This document shows positions 1 to 7,665 of a stretch of DNA of 40,487 nucleotides, in pieces. How positions within the stretch are numbered: the first letter of the stretch is position 1; each line of letters opens with the position of its first letter. Origin of the DNA: Clostridia bacterium (GTDB lineage: Bacteria > Bacillota_A > Clostridia > UBA1212 > UBA1255); NCBI GenBank assembly GCA_017522515.1, contig JAFWZH010000220.1, positions 1-40,487 of the forward strand. The letters are read 5' to 3'. A program made the position numbers and the translations under genes. The notes beneath the pieces are model-generated. The model saw only the letters and a list, made by a program, of their open reading frames with translations, was not told where the DNA came from and did not search any database.

Positions 1-339
1 TTCAAGTTTAATTGTCGCATTTTTTATTCTAAATTCAATGTCATTTCTATATCTTATCCCGTCCCTCATTCGCCACCTGGGATCATTAGGATTATGACGT
101 TTCTTCCCTCTCACCGGTAAATGTATCTGCCCCTTGCCAAAAACGTCAATATTTTCATAATGATATTCATACACCTTGACTCTGCCGTCCTGCAAAACAC
201 GCTTCTGAAAAGACTTCTTCACAATTATATTGCCTCGCTCAAAACGACTTAAATCTATCTGCTGTAATCTAAACAGCAGACATGCGCTCTCCCATACCTC
301 TACCTTTCTTTTTTCTCTGTCGGAATAATGTACCTTCAC
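1..339 (-). CDS. unrecognised protein, N-terminal 113 residues, cut by left edge
   Basis: An open minus-strand frame runs without a stop from a GTG at 337-339 to the window edge. The GTG is preceded by AGGGGAG at good distance, an in-frame TAA lies 15 bases further upstream, and a strong minus promoter lies at 422-450. The visible protein is basic and rich in Arg, Lys and Tyr (begins VKVHYSDREKRKVEVWES, initiator read as Met), with no signal peptide and no membrane segment. I do not recognise the family. It is divergent from the two-component operon, sharing the 340-545 intergenic region. The frame, ribosome site and promoter make a real gene likely, but its function is unknown. Confidence 0.6.
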   Translation of the reverse strand, partial: MKVHYSDREKRKVEVWESACLLFRLQQIDLSRFERGNIIVKKSFQKRVLQDGRVKVYEYHYENIDVFGKGQIHLPVRGKKRHNPNDPRWRMRDGIRYRNDIEFRIKNATIKLE

Positions 340-421
340 TCCGCATATCTCCCCTTAAAAATTTAATATGGTTTCGCGAAAATACTTTAAACAAACTACG
401 ATCTCTCTTTATTGTTTTGAT

Positions 422-450
422 ATTATATCACACGCACGAGCGTTCGTCAA
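422..450 (-). promoter_or_regulatory. sigma-A type promoter for the leftmost minus gene
   Basis: On the minus strand TTGACG (445-450) and a perfect TATAAT (422-427) are separated by 17 bases, about 85 bases upstream of the GTG at 339. It is divergent from, and close to, the plus promoter at 461-488. Confidence 0.6.
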
Positions 451-460
451 TGTTTTTATT

Positions 461-488
461 TTGTAATTTAAAAGATTTATGTTATAAT
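461..488 (+). promoter_or_regulatory. sigma-A type promoter for the two-component operon
   Basis: TTGTAA (461-466), a 16-base spacer and a perfect TATAAT (483-488) lie about 57 bases upstream of the response regulator ATG. The divergent promoter at 422-450 is only about 10 bases away, so a regulator bound between them could affect both. Confidence 0.55.
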
Positions 489-545
489 GTTCTAAAGTGT
501 TTCGTGGGCCTATATTTTGCCTACTGTGAAGAAGGAGGAGTATTT

Positions 546-1241
546 ATGTCACAATTTGTAAAAACAAAAATCTTGGTCGTAGATGATGATGAACATATTT
601 GCGAACTTATAAGGCTTTACTTTGAAAAGGAAGGTTTTGCTGTAAATATTGCAAATGATGGCAACAAAGCAATAGATTCATTTAAAAGCGCATCTCCCGA
701 TGTGGTCATATTGGATATTATGTTGCCCGGTGCAGATGGTTGGCAGGTATGCCGCGAAATCAGAAAGATAAGTCAAGTACCTATTATTATGCTTTCAGCA
801 AAAGGAGAAACCTTTGATAAAGTTCTCGGTTTAGAACTTGGCGCAGACGACTATATGGTTAAGCCCTTTGAGACAAAAGAACTCATTGCAAGAGTCAAAG
901 CTATATTAAGACGTACTAAAGTAGCTGAAATACAAAGTCATGAAGAAGTTGTCTTCCCTAATCTTGTAGTCAATAAAACAACATATACAGTAAAGCTTAA
1001 CGGACAGGAAGTACAAATGCCTCCAAAAGAATTAGAGCTTTTGTTTTTCCTTTCATCAAACCCCAATAAAGTGTATACAAGAGATCAGCTTCTCGAATTT
1101 ATTTGGGGCTATGATTTCTTCGGCGATTCAAGAACCGTAGATGTTCATATTAAACGTTTAAGAGAAAAAATCGAAGATCCCAAACAAATTTGGCAAATTA
1201 AAACAGTATGGGGTATTGGTTACAAATTTGAAGTAAGATAA
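546..1241 (+). CDS. OmpR/PhoB-family DNA-binding response regulator
   Basis: This is a 231-residue cytoplasmic response regulator, the usual length for OmpR/PhoB proteins. The receiver domain covers about residues 8-120, with acidic pocket D13-D15, phospho-acceptor D57 in VVILDIMLPG, switch S84 and conserved K106 in VKPFE. A winged-helix effector domain covers about 135-230 and ends with the family pattern TVDVHIKRLREKIE and WGIGYKF. The frame is open from 282, but the ATG at 546 follows GGAGGAG at correct spacing and gives the expected N terminus, so I chose it. The kinase gene starts 18 bases downstream, and an HtrA protease gene follows. By analogy with CssRS-htrA of Bacillus it may sense envelope or secretion stress; that role is inference. 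Confidence 0.93.
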   Translation: MSQFVKTKILVVDDDEHICELIRLYFEKEGFAVNIANDGNKAIDSFKSASPDVVILDIMLPGADGWQVCREIRKISQVPIIMLSAKGETFDKVLGLELGADDYMVKPFETKELIARVKAILRRTKVAEIQSHEEVVFPNLVVNKTTYTVKLNGQEVQMPPKELELLFFLSSNPNKVYTRDQLLEFIWGYDFFGDSRTVDVHIKRLREKIEDPKQIWQIKTVWGIGYKFEVR

Positions 1242-1259
1242 TAAAGGAGCAATCATACT

Positions 1260-2903
1260 ATGCCGTTTATTTCCGGAGGAAACAAGAGCAAATCACGCAT
1301 AAAACGATTTGTTTATTTTATAAAAAAACCCTCTATATTAAGAACCTTCTGTGTGTTTATAATAATTGCGGTTATTTTTTCCTCGTTAATTTCAGGCTGT
1401 ATTATGTACCTTTATACTACAAAATACATGACAGACACAAAGTCTGAAGACATCAAAAAAGCTGTAGAAGACATTAATATTCTTTATTCACGAATGTATA
1501 CCAGCTACATAAATAACCTTGACGAATCGGGAGATTGGGTATCTGATGAAGGTTACAGAGATTATCGCAGCGAGTATCTTGAACTCCTCAACAGATTAGA
1601 GCTGTATCATGATCTTTTAAATATAACAGGCTTTGTCACGGAAAGTGACGGTTCTATATTTCTCTCATACCCACTTTTACCAAACATGACAGGCTTGGCA
1701 GAATCTTCCGGTCGTGAATTCATGAGTGCCGATGTCACAGACAAGCTACTGTATAATAACGGCGACTACTTCTTCAAAGAAAGTGCCCAATATTACACCG
1801 GTTCAGCTTATGATTACGTAATTGACTCAGGAGATTTCCATGGCTTATACAGCAGCTACACAGACAGTTATCTTTCAATAACACAATCCATTGCATACGT
1901 TTATCCCGGAATGACAGAGGCAATAAATAAAGGAACAATTACACTCTCTATTCCCATGCCGGAAATCACCAAGGCGCGCTCAAGTATTATTAACTACTAC
2001 GTTATTTCTACTTTTGTAGCGGTTTTTCTTGAAATTATCGCATTAATAATCATAACAAAAGAAATAACCAATCCAATTCGCCAGCTCCAGAATATGACAG
2101 AACAAGTTTCAATGGGTAACTTCAAAGCAAAAATAGAGAGCAATTCAAAAGACGAATTGGGGCAATTGATAAACAGCTATAATAGTATGGCAGAAGCATT
2201 GGAGAATTTTGATGTAATGCGAAATGACTTTATAGCCAGTGTATCTCACGAATTGCGCACTCCCATGACATCCATACGCGGCTTCATCGACGGAATACTC
2301 GACGGTGTTATTCCGCCGGAGCGACAAGAACACTACCTACAAATCATCAAAGAAGAAATAAACAGAATGAACATACTTGTAAACGACCTACTTAATATGG
2401 CTCGTTTGCAATCAGGTAAAGTAGAGCTTGACATGCTGCCGTATAAAACAGACGATTTGCTTATTAATACAGCATGTAAATTAGAACCTATTATTGATGA
2501 GAAAAAAATAAACTTAGAATTTGATTTACACACAAAAAACTGCGAAGTTCTTATCGACAAGCTGTCAATTGAGAGAGTTTTAATTAATCTTATTCAAAAT
2601 GCCACCAAATTTACACAATCCGGTGGTATAATAACAATACGCTCAGCTTTTGCAGATGACGATAAGGTACAAATAACCGTAGAAGACACCGGAAGCGGCA
2701 TAAGCCCCGAAGAATTGCCATTTATTTTTGAGAAATTCTATAAAGTAGATAAATCGAGGGGATTGGATAAAAAAGGAACAGGATTAGGTTTGGCAATAGT
2801 CAAAAGCATACTTGCCGCCCATAATCAAAGTATTAGAGTCGAGAGTACTTTAGGCAAAGGATCCCGTTTCATTTTCACATTACCTATTTACAGAAAGGAC
2901 TGA
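1260..2903 (+). CDS. membrane sensor histidine kinase, partner of the upstream regulator
   Basis: This 547-residue kinase has a classical layout: a transmembrane helix at about 30-52, an extracytoplasmic sensor of about 190 residues, a second helix at about 246-266, and HAMP at about 267-320. HisKA carries phospho-accepting H330 in SVSHELRTPM. HATPase_c has the N box around N447, DTGSGI at about 476-481 and GTGLGLAIVKS at about 506-516. All catalytic motifs are intact. It sits in the same operon as the regulator at 546, preceded by AAAGGAG, and overlaps in ribosome-site spacing with the protease gene seven bases downstream. The sensor domain is tyrosine- and serine-rich, and I do not recognise a named ligand domain. 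The signal sensed is unknown; an envelope-stress role is inferred from the htrA neighbour. Confidence 0.93.
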   Translation: MPFISGGNKSKSRIKRFVYFIKKPSILRTFCVFIIIAVIFSSLISGCIMYLYTTKYMTDTKSEDIKKAVEDINILYSRMYTSYINNLDESGDWVSDEGYRDYRSEYLELLNRLELYHDLLNITGFVTESDGSIFLSYPLLPNMTGLAESSGREFMSADVTDKLLYNNGDYFFKESAQYYTGSAYDYVIDSGDFHGLYSSYTDSYLSITQSIAYVYPGMTEAINKGTITLSIPMPEITKARSSIINYYVISTFVAVFLEIIALIIITKEITNPIRQLQNMTEQVSMGNFKAKIESNSKDELGQLINSYNSMAEALENFDVMRNDFIASVSHELRTPMTSIRGFIDGILDGVIPPERQEHYLQIIKEEINRMNILVNDLLNMARLQSGKVELDMLPYKTDDLLINTACKLEPIIDEKKINLEFDLHTKNCEVLIDKLSIERVLINLIQNATKFTQSGGIITIRSAFADDDKVQITVEDTGSGISPEELPFIFEKFYKVDKSRGLDKKGTGLGLAIVKSILAAHNQSIRVESTLGKGSRFIFTLPIYRKD

Positions 2904-2909
2904 TAAATA

Positions 2910-4403
2910 ATGTTCGATGAAGAAAACAACGAAATTATACCGGAGGAACAACAACAAGAGGAGCAAACTGTTTCAGAAGAGCCTATACAAGAGACAGTTG
3001 AACCTGAGACAGTTGAACCTGCAAATCCTTACAGACAAATGAGTGAAGAGGATTACAAAGAAAGCATCAAACAGATGAAGCAGGAATACAAGCAATTTCA
3101 GAAGGACAAGAAGCAAGCAGAAAAACAGCAAAGAGAAGCTTGCCAAGAAGCATATGCACAAAATGGTTTCAATTATAACAGCCATAAAGGTGTAGGCACG
3201 ATTAAAACCGTTTTGATTTCATTAATATCATCCCTCGTTGTCTTTTCATTTATATTTGCTCTTTTAGCATTCTTCCCAAGTAAAGACAAAAGTTTCTTAG
3301 CTTCATTCTATACGGGAAGCAAAATTATTAATTCAGGGGAAACAAGCAACCCTTCCGGCAATGATGTAACAATAGGAGATAATACGGTTTCAAAGGGCGA
3401 TGACGTTACTATAAATGTAACGGGCGAATCCGGCATACCACAGGCAGTATATGCAAAAGCAGCAAATTCTGTTGTCGGTATTGAAGTATCACAAATTATT
3501 GGAAATAAATGGAACCAGTATGAGCAGACTGTTTCAATGGGCTCAGGTATTATTTATTCCGAAGACGGTATAATCGTTACAAATCACCATGTTGTTGAAG
3601 CAGCAATTAATTCATCAACAGGTAAAATAAGCTCCTCGTATTCCGTAAAGATATACTTCACAACAGATTTGACGGAATGGGCTTACGCTACAGAGCTTAT
3701 AGGCTATGACGCAGATAACGATATCGCAGTACTTCGTGTTAATGCTACAAATCTGCAACCAATCGAGTTTGCCGATTCCGATACACTCGTCACAGGCGAA
3801 ACAGCTATTTCCATCGGAAGCCCGGCCGGTATAGAATATATGAATTCAATAAGCGAGGGAATCCTCAGTGGACTTAACAGAACGGTAACAACAAACAATT
3901 CTGTTATTTACGATTTGATTCAGACTACTGCAGCCATAAACCCCGGCAATAGCGGCGGAGCACTTTTAAACAGCGAAGGCAAACTTATTGGTATATGTGT
4001 AATTAAAATTGCATCCACAGAATATGAAAGTATGGGCTTTGCAATAAATTCCAATACAGTAAAAACAATCGTAGAATCAATTAAAACATACGGTTACTAC
4101 AACAAGCCGCTTATGGGAGTTACAATAAACACAACATATACCCCAACAATTGCTTCAGAGCAAGGTTGGCCTGCCGGTGCGTATGTTGAAGAAGTTACTA
4201 AAAACAGCGGTGCCGACAAAGCAGGCATCAAAGCAGAAGATATTATTACAAAAATGAACGATATAAAAATTTCTTCTTTCCTTGAACTTCGTCGTTTCAT
4301 GTTAAAATGTCAACCAGGTGACAAAGTTACAATCGAGTTATATAGATCAAGTTCAGGAGAAACACATACTGTTGAGGTTTTATTAGATGGCACTACGAAA
4401 TAA
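2910..4403 (+). CDS. htrA: membrane-anchored HtrA/DegP-type serine protease with PDZ domain
   Basis: This 497-residue protein has a long acidic cytoplasmic N terminus (about 1-95, Glu/Gln rich, with a charged helix at about 45-80), one transmembrane segment at about 98-121, a Ser/Thr/Gly linker, a trypsin-like domain and a C-terminal PDZ domain at about 400-492. The triad is visible as H227 in VTNHHVV, D271 in DADNDIAVL and S348 in GNSGG. HtrA proteases degrade or refold misfolded exported proteins at the outer membrane face. The gene follows the kinase within seven bases and its ribosome site lies in the kinase 3' end, so the three genes are one operon. The last 17 bases overlap nth. The acidic cytoplasmic tail is longer than in Bacillus HtrA. 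Confidence 0.92.
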   Translation: MFDEENNEIIPEEQQQEEQTVSEEPIQETVEPETVEPANPYRQMSEEDYKESIKQMKQEYKQFQKDKKQAEKQQREACQEAYAQNGFNYNSHKGVGTIKTVLISLISSLVVFSFIFALLAFFPSKDKSFLASFYTGSKIINSGETSNPSGNDVTIGDNTVSKGDDVTINVTGESGIPQAVYAKAANSVVGIEVSQIIGNKWNQYEQTVSMGSGIIYSEDGIIVTNHHVVEAAINSSTGKISSSYSVKIYFTTDLTEWAYATELIGYDADNDIAVLRVNATNLQPIEFADSDTLVTGETAISIGSPAGIEYMNSISEGILSGLNRTVTTNNSVIYDLIQTTAAINPGNSGGALLNSEGKLIGICVIKIASTEYESMGFAINSNTVKTIVESIKTYGYYNKPLMGVTINTTYTPTIASEQGWPAGAYVEEVTKNSGADKAGIKAEDIITKMNDIKISSFLELRRFMLKCQPGDKVTIELYRSSSGETHTVEVLLDGTTK

Positions 4404-5076
4404 ATTTTTAAGGGCAGCGGCAGAAAAAATGCCGCTGCTTATTAAAGAACTTGAAAAACTTTATCCTAATGCTGCGTGTTCACTTAATTATGAAACACCC
4501 TTTCAATTACTTATAAGCACACAGCTCTCAGCACAATGTACAGATGCCAGAGTAAATCTTATTACTCCGGCACTTTTTGCACGTTTTCCGGATGCGGAAA
4601 GTTTCGCTTCTGCTGATGTTTCTGAAATAGAAGAACTTATACGTTCAACCGGTTTCTATCATAATAAAGCAAAAAACATAAAAAATTGTTCAATAGATAT
4701 TTGTGAAAAATTCGGCGGCAACTTGCCTGATACCATGGAAGAACTGTTAAGTCTCGCCGGTGTAGGCAGAAAAACCGCAAATCTTGTATTGGGAGATGCT
4801 TTTCATAAACCGTCATATGTAGTAGATACTCACTGTATCAGACTTTGTGGCAGAATAGGTCTTACACTAAATACAGATCCTGTAAAAATCGAAAGAGATT
4901 TACGCACAATTCTTCCTCCAAAGGACGAAAATCCGGAGGAAAGCAGCAATTTTTGTCATCGTCTCGTTCTTCACGGCAGAGCAATCTGTCCGGCGCGCAA
5001 CCCGAAATGCCTGCAATGTTCCGTAGGAGAATCCGGTTTGTGCGATTATTTATTAAATAAAAACAGACTCAAGTAG
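4387..5076 (+). CDS. nth: endonuclease III, base-excision repair glycosylase/lyase
   Basis: A 229-residue Nth homologue, which removes oxidised pyrimidines and nicks the abasic site. The helix-hairpin-helix reads LAGVGRKTANLVL, with catalytic Lys K129, and the catalytic Asp is D147 in VVDTHC. The C-terminal iron-sulfur cysteines are C201, C208, C211 and C219. The last spacing is seven residues, against five in the Escherichia coli enzyme (C-X6-C-X2-C-X5-C), a small departure. The start overlaps the htrA end by 17 bases. A second ATG at 4429, with AAGGGCAGCGG upstream, is also possible but would remove family-typical N-terminal residues. The 3' end overlaps the convergent gene at 5053 by 24 bases. 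Confidence 0.92.
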   Translation: MALRNKFLRAAAEKMPLLIKELEKLYPNAACSLNYETPFQLLISTQLSAQCTDARVNLITPALFARFPDAESFASADVSEIEELIRSTGFYHNKAKNIKNCSIDICEKFGGNLPDTMEELLSLAGVGRKTANLVLGDAFHKPSYVVDTHCIRLCGRIGLTLNTDPVKIERDLRTILPPKDENPEESSNFCHRLVLHGRAICPARNPKCLQCSVGESGLCDYLLNKNRLK

Positions 5077-5589
5077 TTCTATGAAAATTTTGTCAAAAGA
5101 ATAAGTCTTTTCCTTATATGGCACACAAAGACTGCAGAGGTAAATTTTGCCATCCTTTTCATAGAAACCTTGAGAGACTGCTACCCCATTCACGATATAA
5201 TCCCATTTTCGCCACGTAACACCATTTATTGTTAAATCACCCTCATAAAAGCCAAATACATTTGCACTCATATATTCTTTACTGATTTTTAAATAGTGTG
5301 ACAAGGGTTGTTCAGACTCCCAGATTTGGACGTACCCGAAAATATTACTATTACTACCTTTTCCTTTTACTTCATAGTGCTTAAGCATTTCAGCACTGTC
5401 GGAATATTGGAGATTCATCTCAAAATTGCGCACTGCCGCCGGAACAGCATAACCTTCTTCACAAACTTCTATACTTGATTCTTTACTGCTCGCAGACAAA
5501 AAAAGGTTGTCCGATAGGAAAAAAAGTGTTACAAATGATAAAAAAAAGAAAAGAATTCCTACAAGAATTTTTGTTTTTTTATTTCTCAT
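5053..5589 (-). CDS. small membrane-anchored extracytoplasmic protein, function unknown
   Basis: A 178-residue protein with a basic start and one hydrophobic segment at about residues 8-32, followed by an extracellular domain of about 145 residues rich in aromatic and charged residues. The segment may be an uncleaved anchor or a signal peptide. The ATG is preceded by GGAGGG. The gene is monocistronic, and its 3' end overlaps that of nth convergently by 24 bases. It is divergent from hflK. I do not recognise the domain. Typical beta-strand patterning (FGYVQIWES, GVTWRKWDYIVNG) suggests a compact secreted fold. Confidence 0.75.
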   Translation of the reverse strand: MRNKKTKILVGILFFFLSFVTLFFLSDNLFLSASSKESSIEVCEEGYAVPAAVRNFEMNLQYSDSAEMLKHYEVKGKGSNSNIFGYVQIWESEQPLSHYLKISKEYMSANVFGFYEGDLTINGVTWRKWDYIVNGVAVSQGFYEKDGKIYLCSLCVPYKEKTYSFDKIFIELLESVFI

Positions 5590-5641
5590 ACTAAAACCCT
5601 CCGTAAATTGATTATATGCATTTATGTATTATTTAATTCAT

Positions 5642-5670
5642 TTGTGCTTTATGTATTTTTCTGCTAAACT
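5642..5670 (+). promoter_or_regulatory. possible promoter for hflK-hflC
   Basis: TTGTGC (5642-5647), 17 bases, TAAACT (5665-5670). The match to sigma-A consensus is weak, three of six in the -35 and four of six in the -10, but spacing and position (44 bases before the ATG) fit. Confidence 0.3.
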
Positions 5671-5677
5671 ATTTGAA

Positions 5678-5692
5678 GTGCAAAAATTGCAC
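5678..5692 (+). promoter_or_regulatory. short inverted repeat between promoter and hflK ribosome site
   Basis: GTGCAA-AAA-TTGCAC is a six-base inverted repeat located between the putative -10 and the AGGAGG of hflK, followed by a short T run. It could be an operator or a small hairpin in the leader. No regulator is identified. Confidence 0.4.
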
Positions 5693-5713
5693 ATTTTTGA
5701 AGGAGGAATAAAT

Positions 5714-6688
5714 ATGAAATACGATAAGAACGGGAATCCCGTTATTGACATTTCTTTCAACAAACTTACACCCAAACAACTAAAAACAATAAAATTTGTT
5801 GTTATCGGTGTAATTGCCTTAATTTTCGTAGTTATTTTATGTGCAACAAGCTGGTACACGGTAAATGATAAACAAAATGCTGTTGTTACCACTTTCGGCA
5901 AAGTTACGCGTATTGAAACTGAGCCGGGAATGCATTTAAAACTACCCTTTGGTATACAAAAGGCAAAATGCGTTGATGTAAATATTTTCCAAAAAATTAA
6001 TATCGGCTATACTACCAACGAAACAGGAGAAACTGTCAGCGTAGCTAACGAGAGCAAAATGATTACAGGTGATTTTAATATAGTAAATATTGACTTTTAT
6101 ATCGAATATAAAATTACAAATCCCGAGAAATACATATATGCTTCTCAAAATCCTGAGGATATAATAAAAAATTTGATACAAAGTCAAGTCAGAACAGTTG
6201 TAAGCTCTTATGCCGTTGATGATGTTCTTACAGTAAAAAAGGCAGAAATTCAAACTGTTGCCAAAGAAATGATTACAACAGAGCTTGAAAAGTATGATGT
6301 AGGCCTTTCTTTGATTGATGTAAAAATACAAGATGCAGAAGCTCCTACTGAGGAAGTAATTGCAGCATTTAAATCTGTAGAAACTGCAAAGCAAGGAAAA
6401 GAAACAGCCTTAAATGAAGCCAAAGCTTACGAAAATGCTAAAATTCCCACAGCTCAAGCAGAAGCCGATAAACTTTTGCAAAATGCAGAATATTTAAAGC
6501 AAAGCAGAATTAATGAGGCCAAAGAACAAATTGCTATGTTTAATGCAATTTACACAATGTACCAAATGAACCCGTCAATTACAAAGCAGAGAATGTACTA
6601 TGAGGCTATTGAGAAGATTCTGCCAAACATAGAACTTTACATCAATACCGATGAAGATGGCATAACGAAATTTATGCCTTTAGACTAA
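5714..6688 (+). CDS. hflK: HflK-like SPFH/prohibitin-family membrane protein
   Basis: A 324-residue protein with a cytoplasmic N terminus, one transmembrane helix at about 27-48 and an SPFH (band 7) domain starting at VNDKQNAVVTTFGKV. An Ala/Glu/Lys-rich coiled coil lies at about 220-285. HflK and HflC form a hetero-oligomeric cage that modulates the FtsH protease in Escherichia coli. The open frame begins at 5624, but the ATG at 5714 has AGGAGG at proper distance. The hflC gene starts 18 bases after the stop, so the two are an operon. HflK proteins vary in length; this one lacks the long Gly-rich N terminus of proteobacterial HflK. I assign K rather than C from gene order and the N-terminal cytoplasmic extension. 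Confidence 0.85.
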   Translation: MKYDKNGNPVIDISFNKLTPKQLKTIKFVVIGVIALIFVVILCATSWYTVNDKQNAVVTTFGKVTRIETEPGMHLKLPFGIQKAKCVDVNIFQKINIGYTTNETGETVSVANESKMITGDFNIVNIDFYIEYKITNPEKYIYASQNPEDIIKNLIQSQVRTVVSSYAVDDVLTVKKAEIQTVAKEMITTELEKYDVGLSLIDVKIQDAEAPTEEVIAAFKSVETAKQGKETALNEAKAYENAKIPTAQAEADKLLQNAEYLKQSRINEAKEQIAMFNAIYTMYQMNPSITKQRMYYEAIEKILPNIELYINTDEDGITKFMPLD

Positions 6689-6706
6689 AAGCAAGGAGGT
6701 ATGTAT

Positions 6707-7585
6707 ATGAAAAAATCAATAATAATAAGTTTAGTTATTGCCCTTTTTGTTGTAGTTGCACTCGTTTCCGCTTGTTATACAGTAGAAGAAAACGAATATG
6801 CATACGTAGTTCGTTTTTCCAAAGTAGAACAAGTAGAAGAAAAAGCAGGATTGCATTTTAAAATACCTTTTATTGACTCTGTACAGTATTTCCCAAAAAA
6901 CATACAGCTTTATGATTTAGCCCCCTCTGATGTACTTACAAGCGATTCTAAGGCGATGAGTGTAGACAGCTATGTGTTATGGAAGATTTCCGACCCAATG
7001 ACATTCTATAAGTCTTTAGGCTCAATTTCAGAGGCTCAAGTTCGTCTGGATGCGGCAACATATAATGCTTTAAAAAATATAATAAGTACAATGTCACAAG
7101 ATTCTATTATCACACCATCTGTAGATGACGGACGTAATGACCTTAATGTTACTGTGTGCGACCAAGTTAAATCTGCCACCACTGATTACGGCATCGAAAT
7201 AACAGATGTTAAAATTAAGCGCTTTGATTTGCCTGAGGAGAACGAAACTGCCGTATATCAGAGAATGATTTCCGACAGAAATCAAATAGCTGAAAAATAC
7301 CGCGCAGAGGGTGAATCAGAGGCAACCATTATGAAAAATGAGGTTGATAAACAAGTTAACATTATAATTTCCGACGCTAATGCTCAAGCAGAGGAAATTG
7401 TTGCACAAGGCGAATCAGAATATATGAAACTTCTTGCCGATACCTTTAATACAGCAGAAAAGGAAGAATTTTACATATTTATGCGTTCACTGGAAACACT
7501 CAAAGCATCCCTTACAGGCGAGCAAAAAACAGTGATATTGGGCAGCGATTCAGAGCTGGCAAAAATATTGCAAGGAATTAAATAA
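6707..7585 (+). CDS. hflC: HflC-like SPFH/prohibitin-family membrane protein
   Basis: A 292-residue SPFH protein with an N-terminal transmembrane helix at about 4-23 followed directly by the band-7 domain (VEENEYAYVVRFSKV). The HflC hallmark YRAEGESEA lies near residue 205, and a coiled coil precedes the C terminus. An in-frame ATG at 6701 abuts the AAGGAGGT and is too close to it, so the second ATG at 6707 is the likely start. It forms the partner of HflK upstream and presumably acts with FtsH in membrane protein quality control; FtsH itself is not in the window. A strong hairpin terminator follows at 7603. Confidence 0.88.
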   Translation: MKKSIIISLVIALFVVVALVSACYTVEENEYAYVVRFSKVEQVEEKAGLHFKIPFIDSVQYFPKNIQLYDLAPSDVLTSDSKAMSVDSYVLWKISDPMTFYKSLGSISEAQVRLDAATYNALKNIISTMSQDSIITPSVDDGRNDLNVTVCDQVKSATTDYGIEITDVKIKRFDLPEENETAVYQRMISDRNQIAEKYRAEGESEATIMKNEVDKQVNIIISDANAQAEEIVAQGESEYMKLLADTFNTAEKEEFYIFMRSLETLKASLTGEQKTVILGSDSELAKILQGIK

Positions 7586-7602
7586 TCCGTTTATATCAAA
7601 GC

Positions 7603-7637
7603 AAAAAACGGGAACTTCTCATGGGAAGTTCCCGTTT
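7603..7637. terminator. bidirectional rho-independent terminator
   Basis: A perfect 13-base stem (7606-7618 with 7625-7637) and a six-base loop lie between the convergent ends of hflC and the gene at 7666. On the minus strand it is followed by six T; on the plus strand by an A/T-rich tail. It can serve both operons. Confidence 0.85.
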
Positions 7638-7665
7638 AAATATTTAAATTGTTTCAAAATAAATA

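Noticed and set aside
282..545. Upstream extension of the response regulator frame
   Set aside because: The frame is open but the ATG at 546 has GGAGGAG and gives the family N terminus; the extension overlaps two promoters and a divergent gene start.
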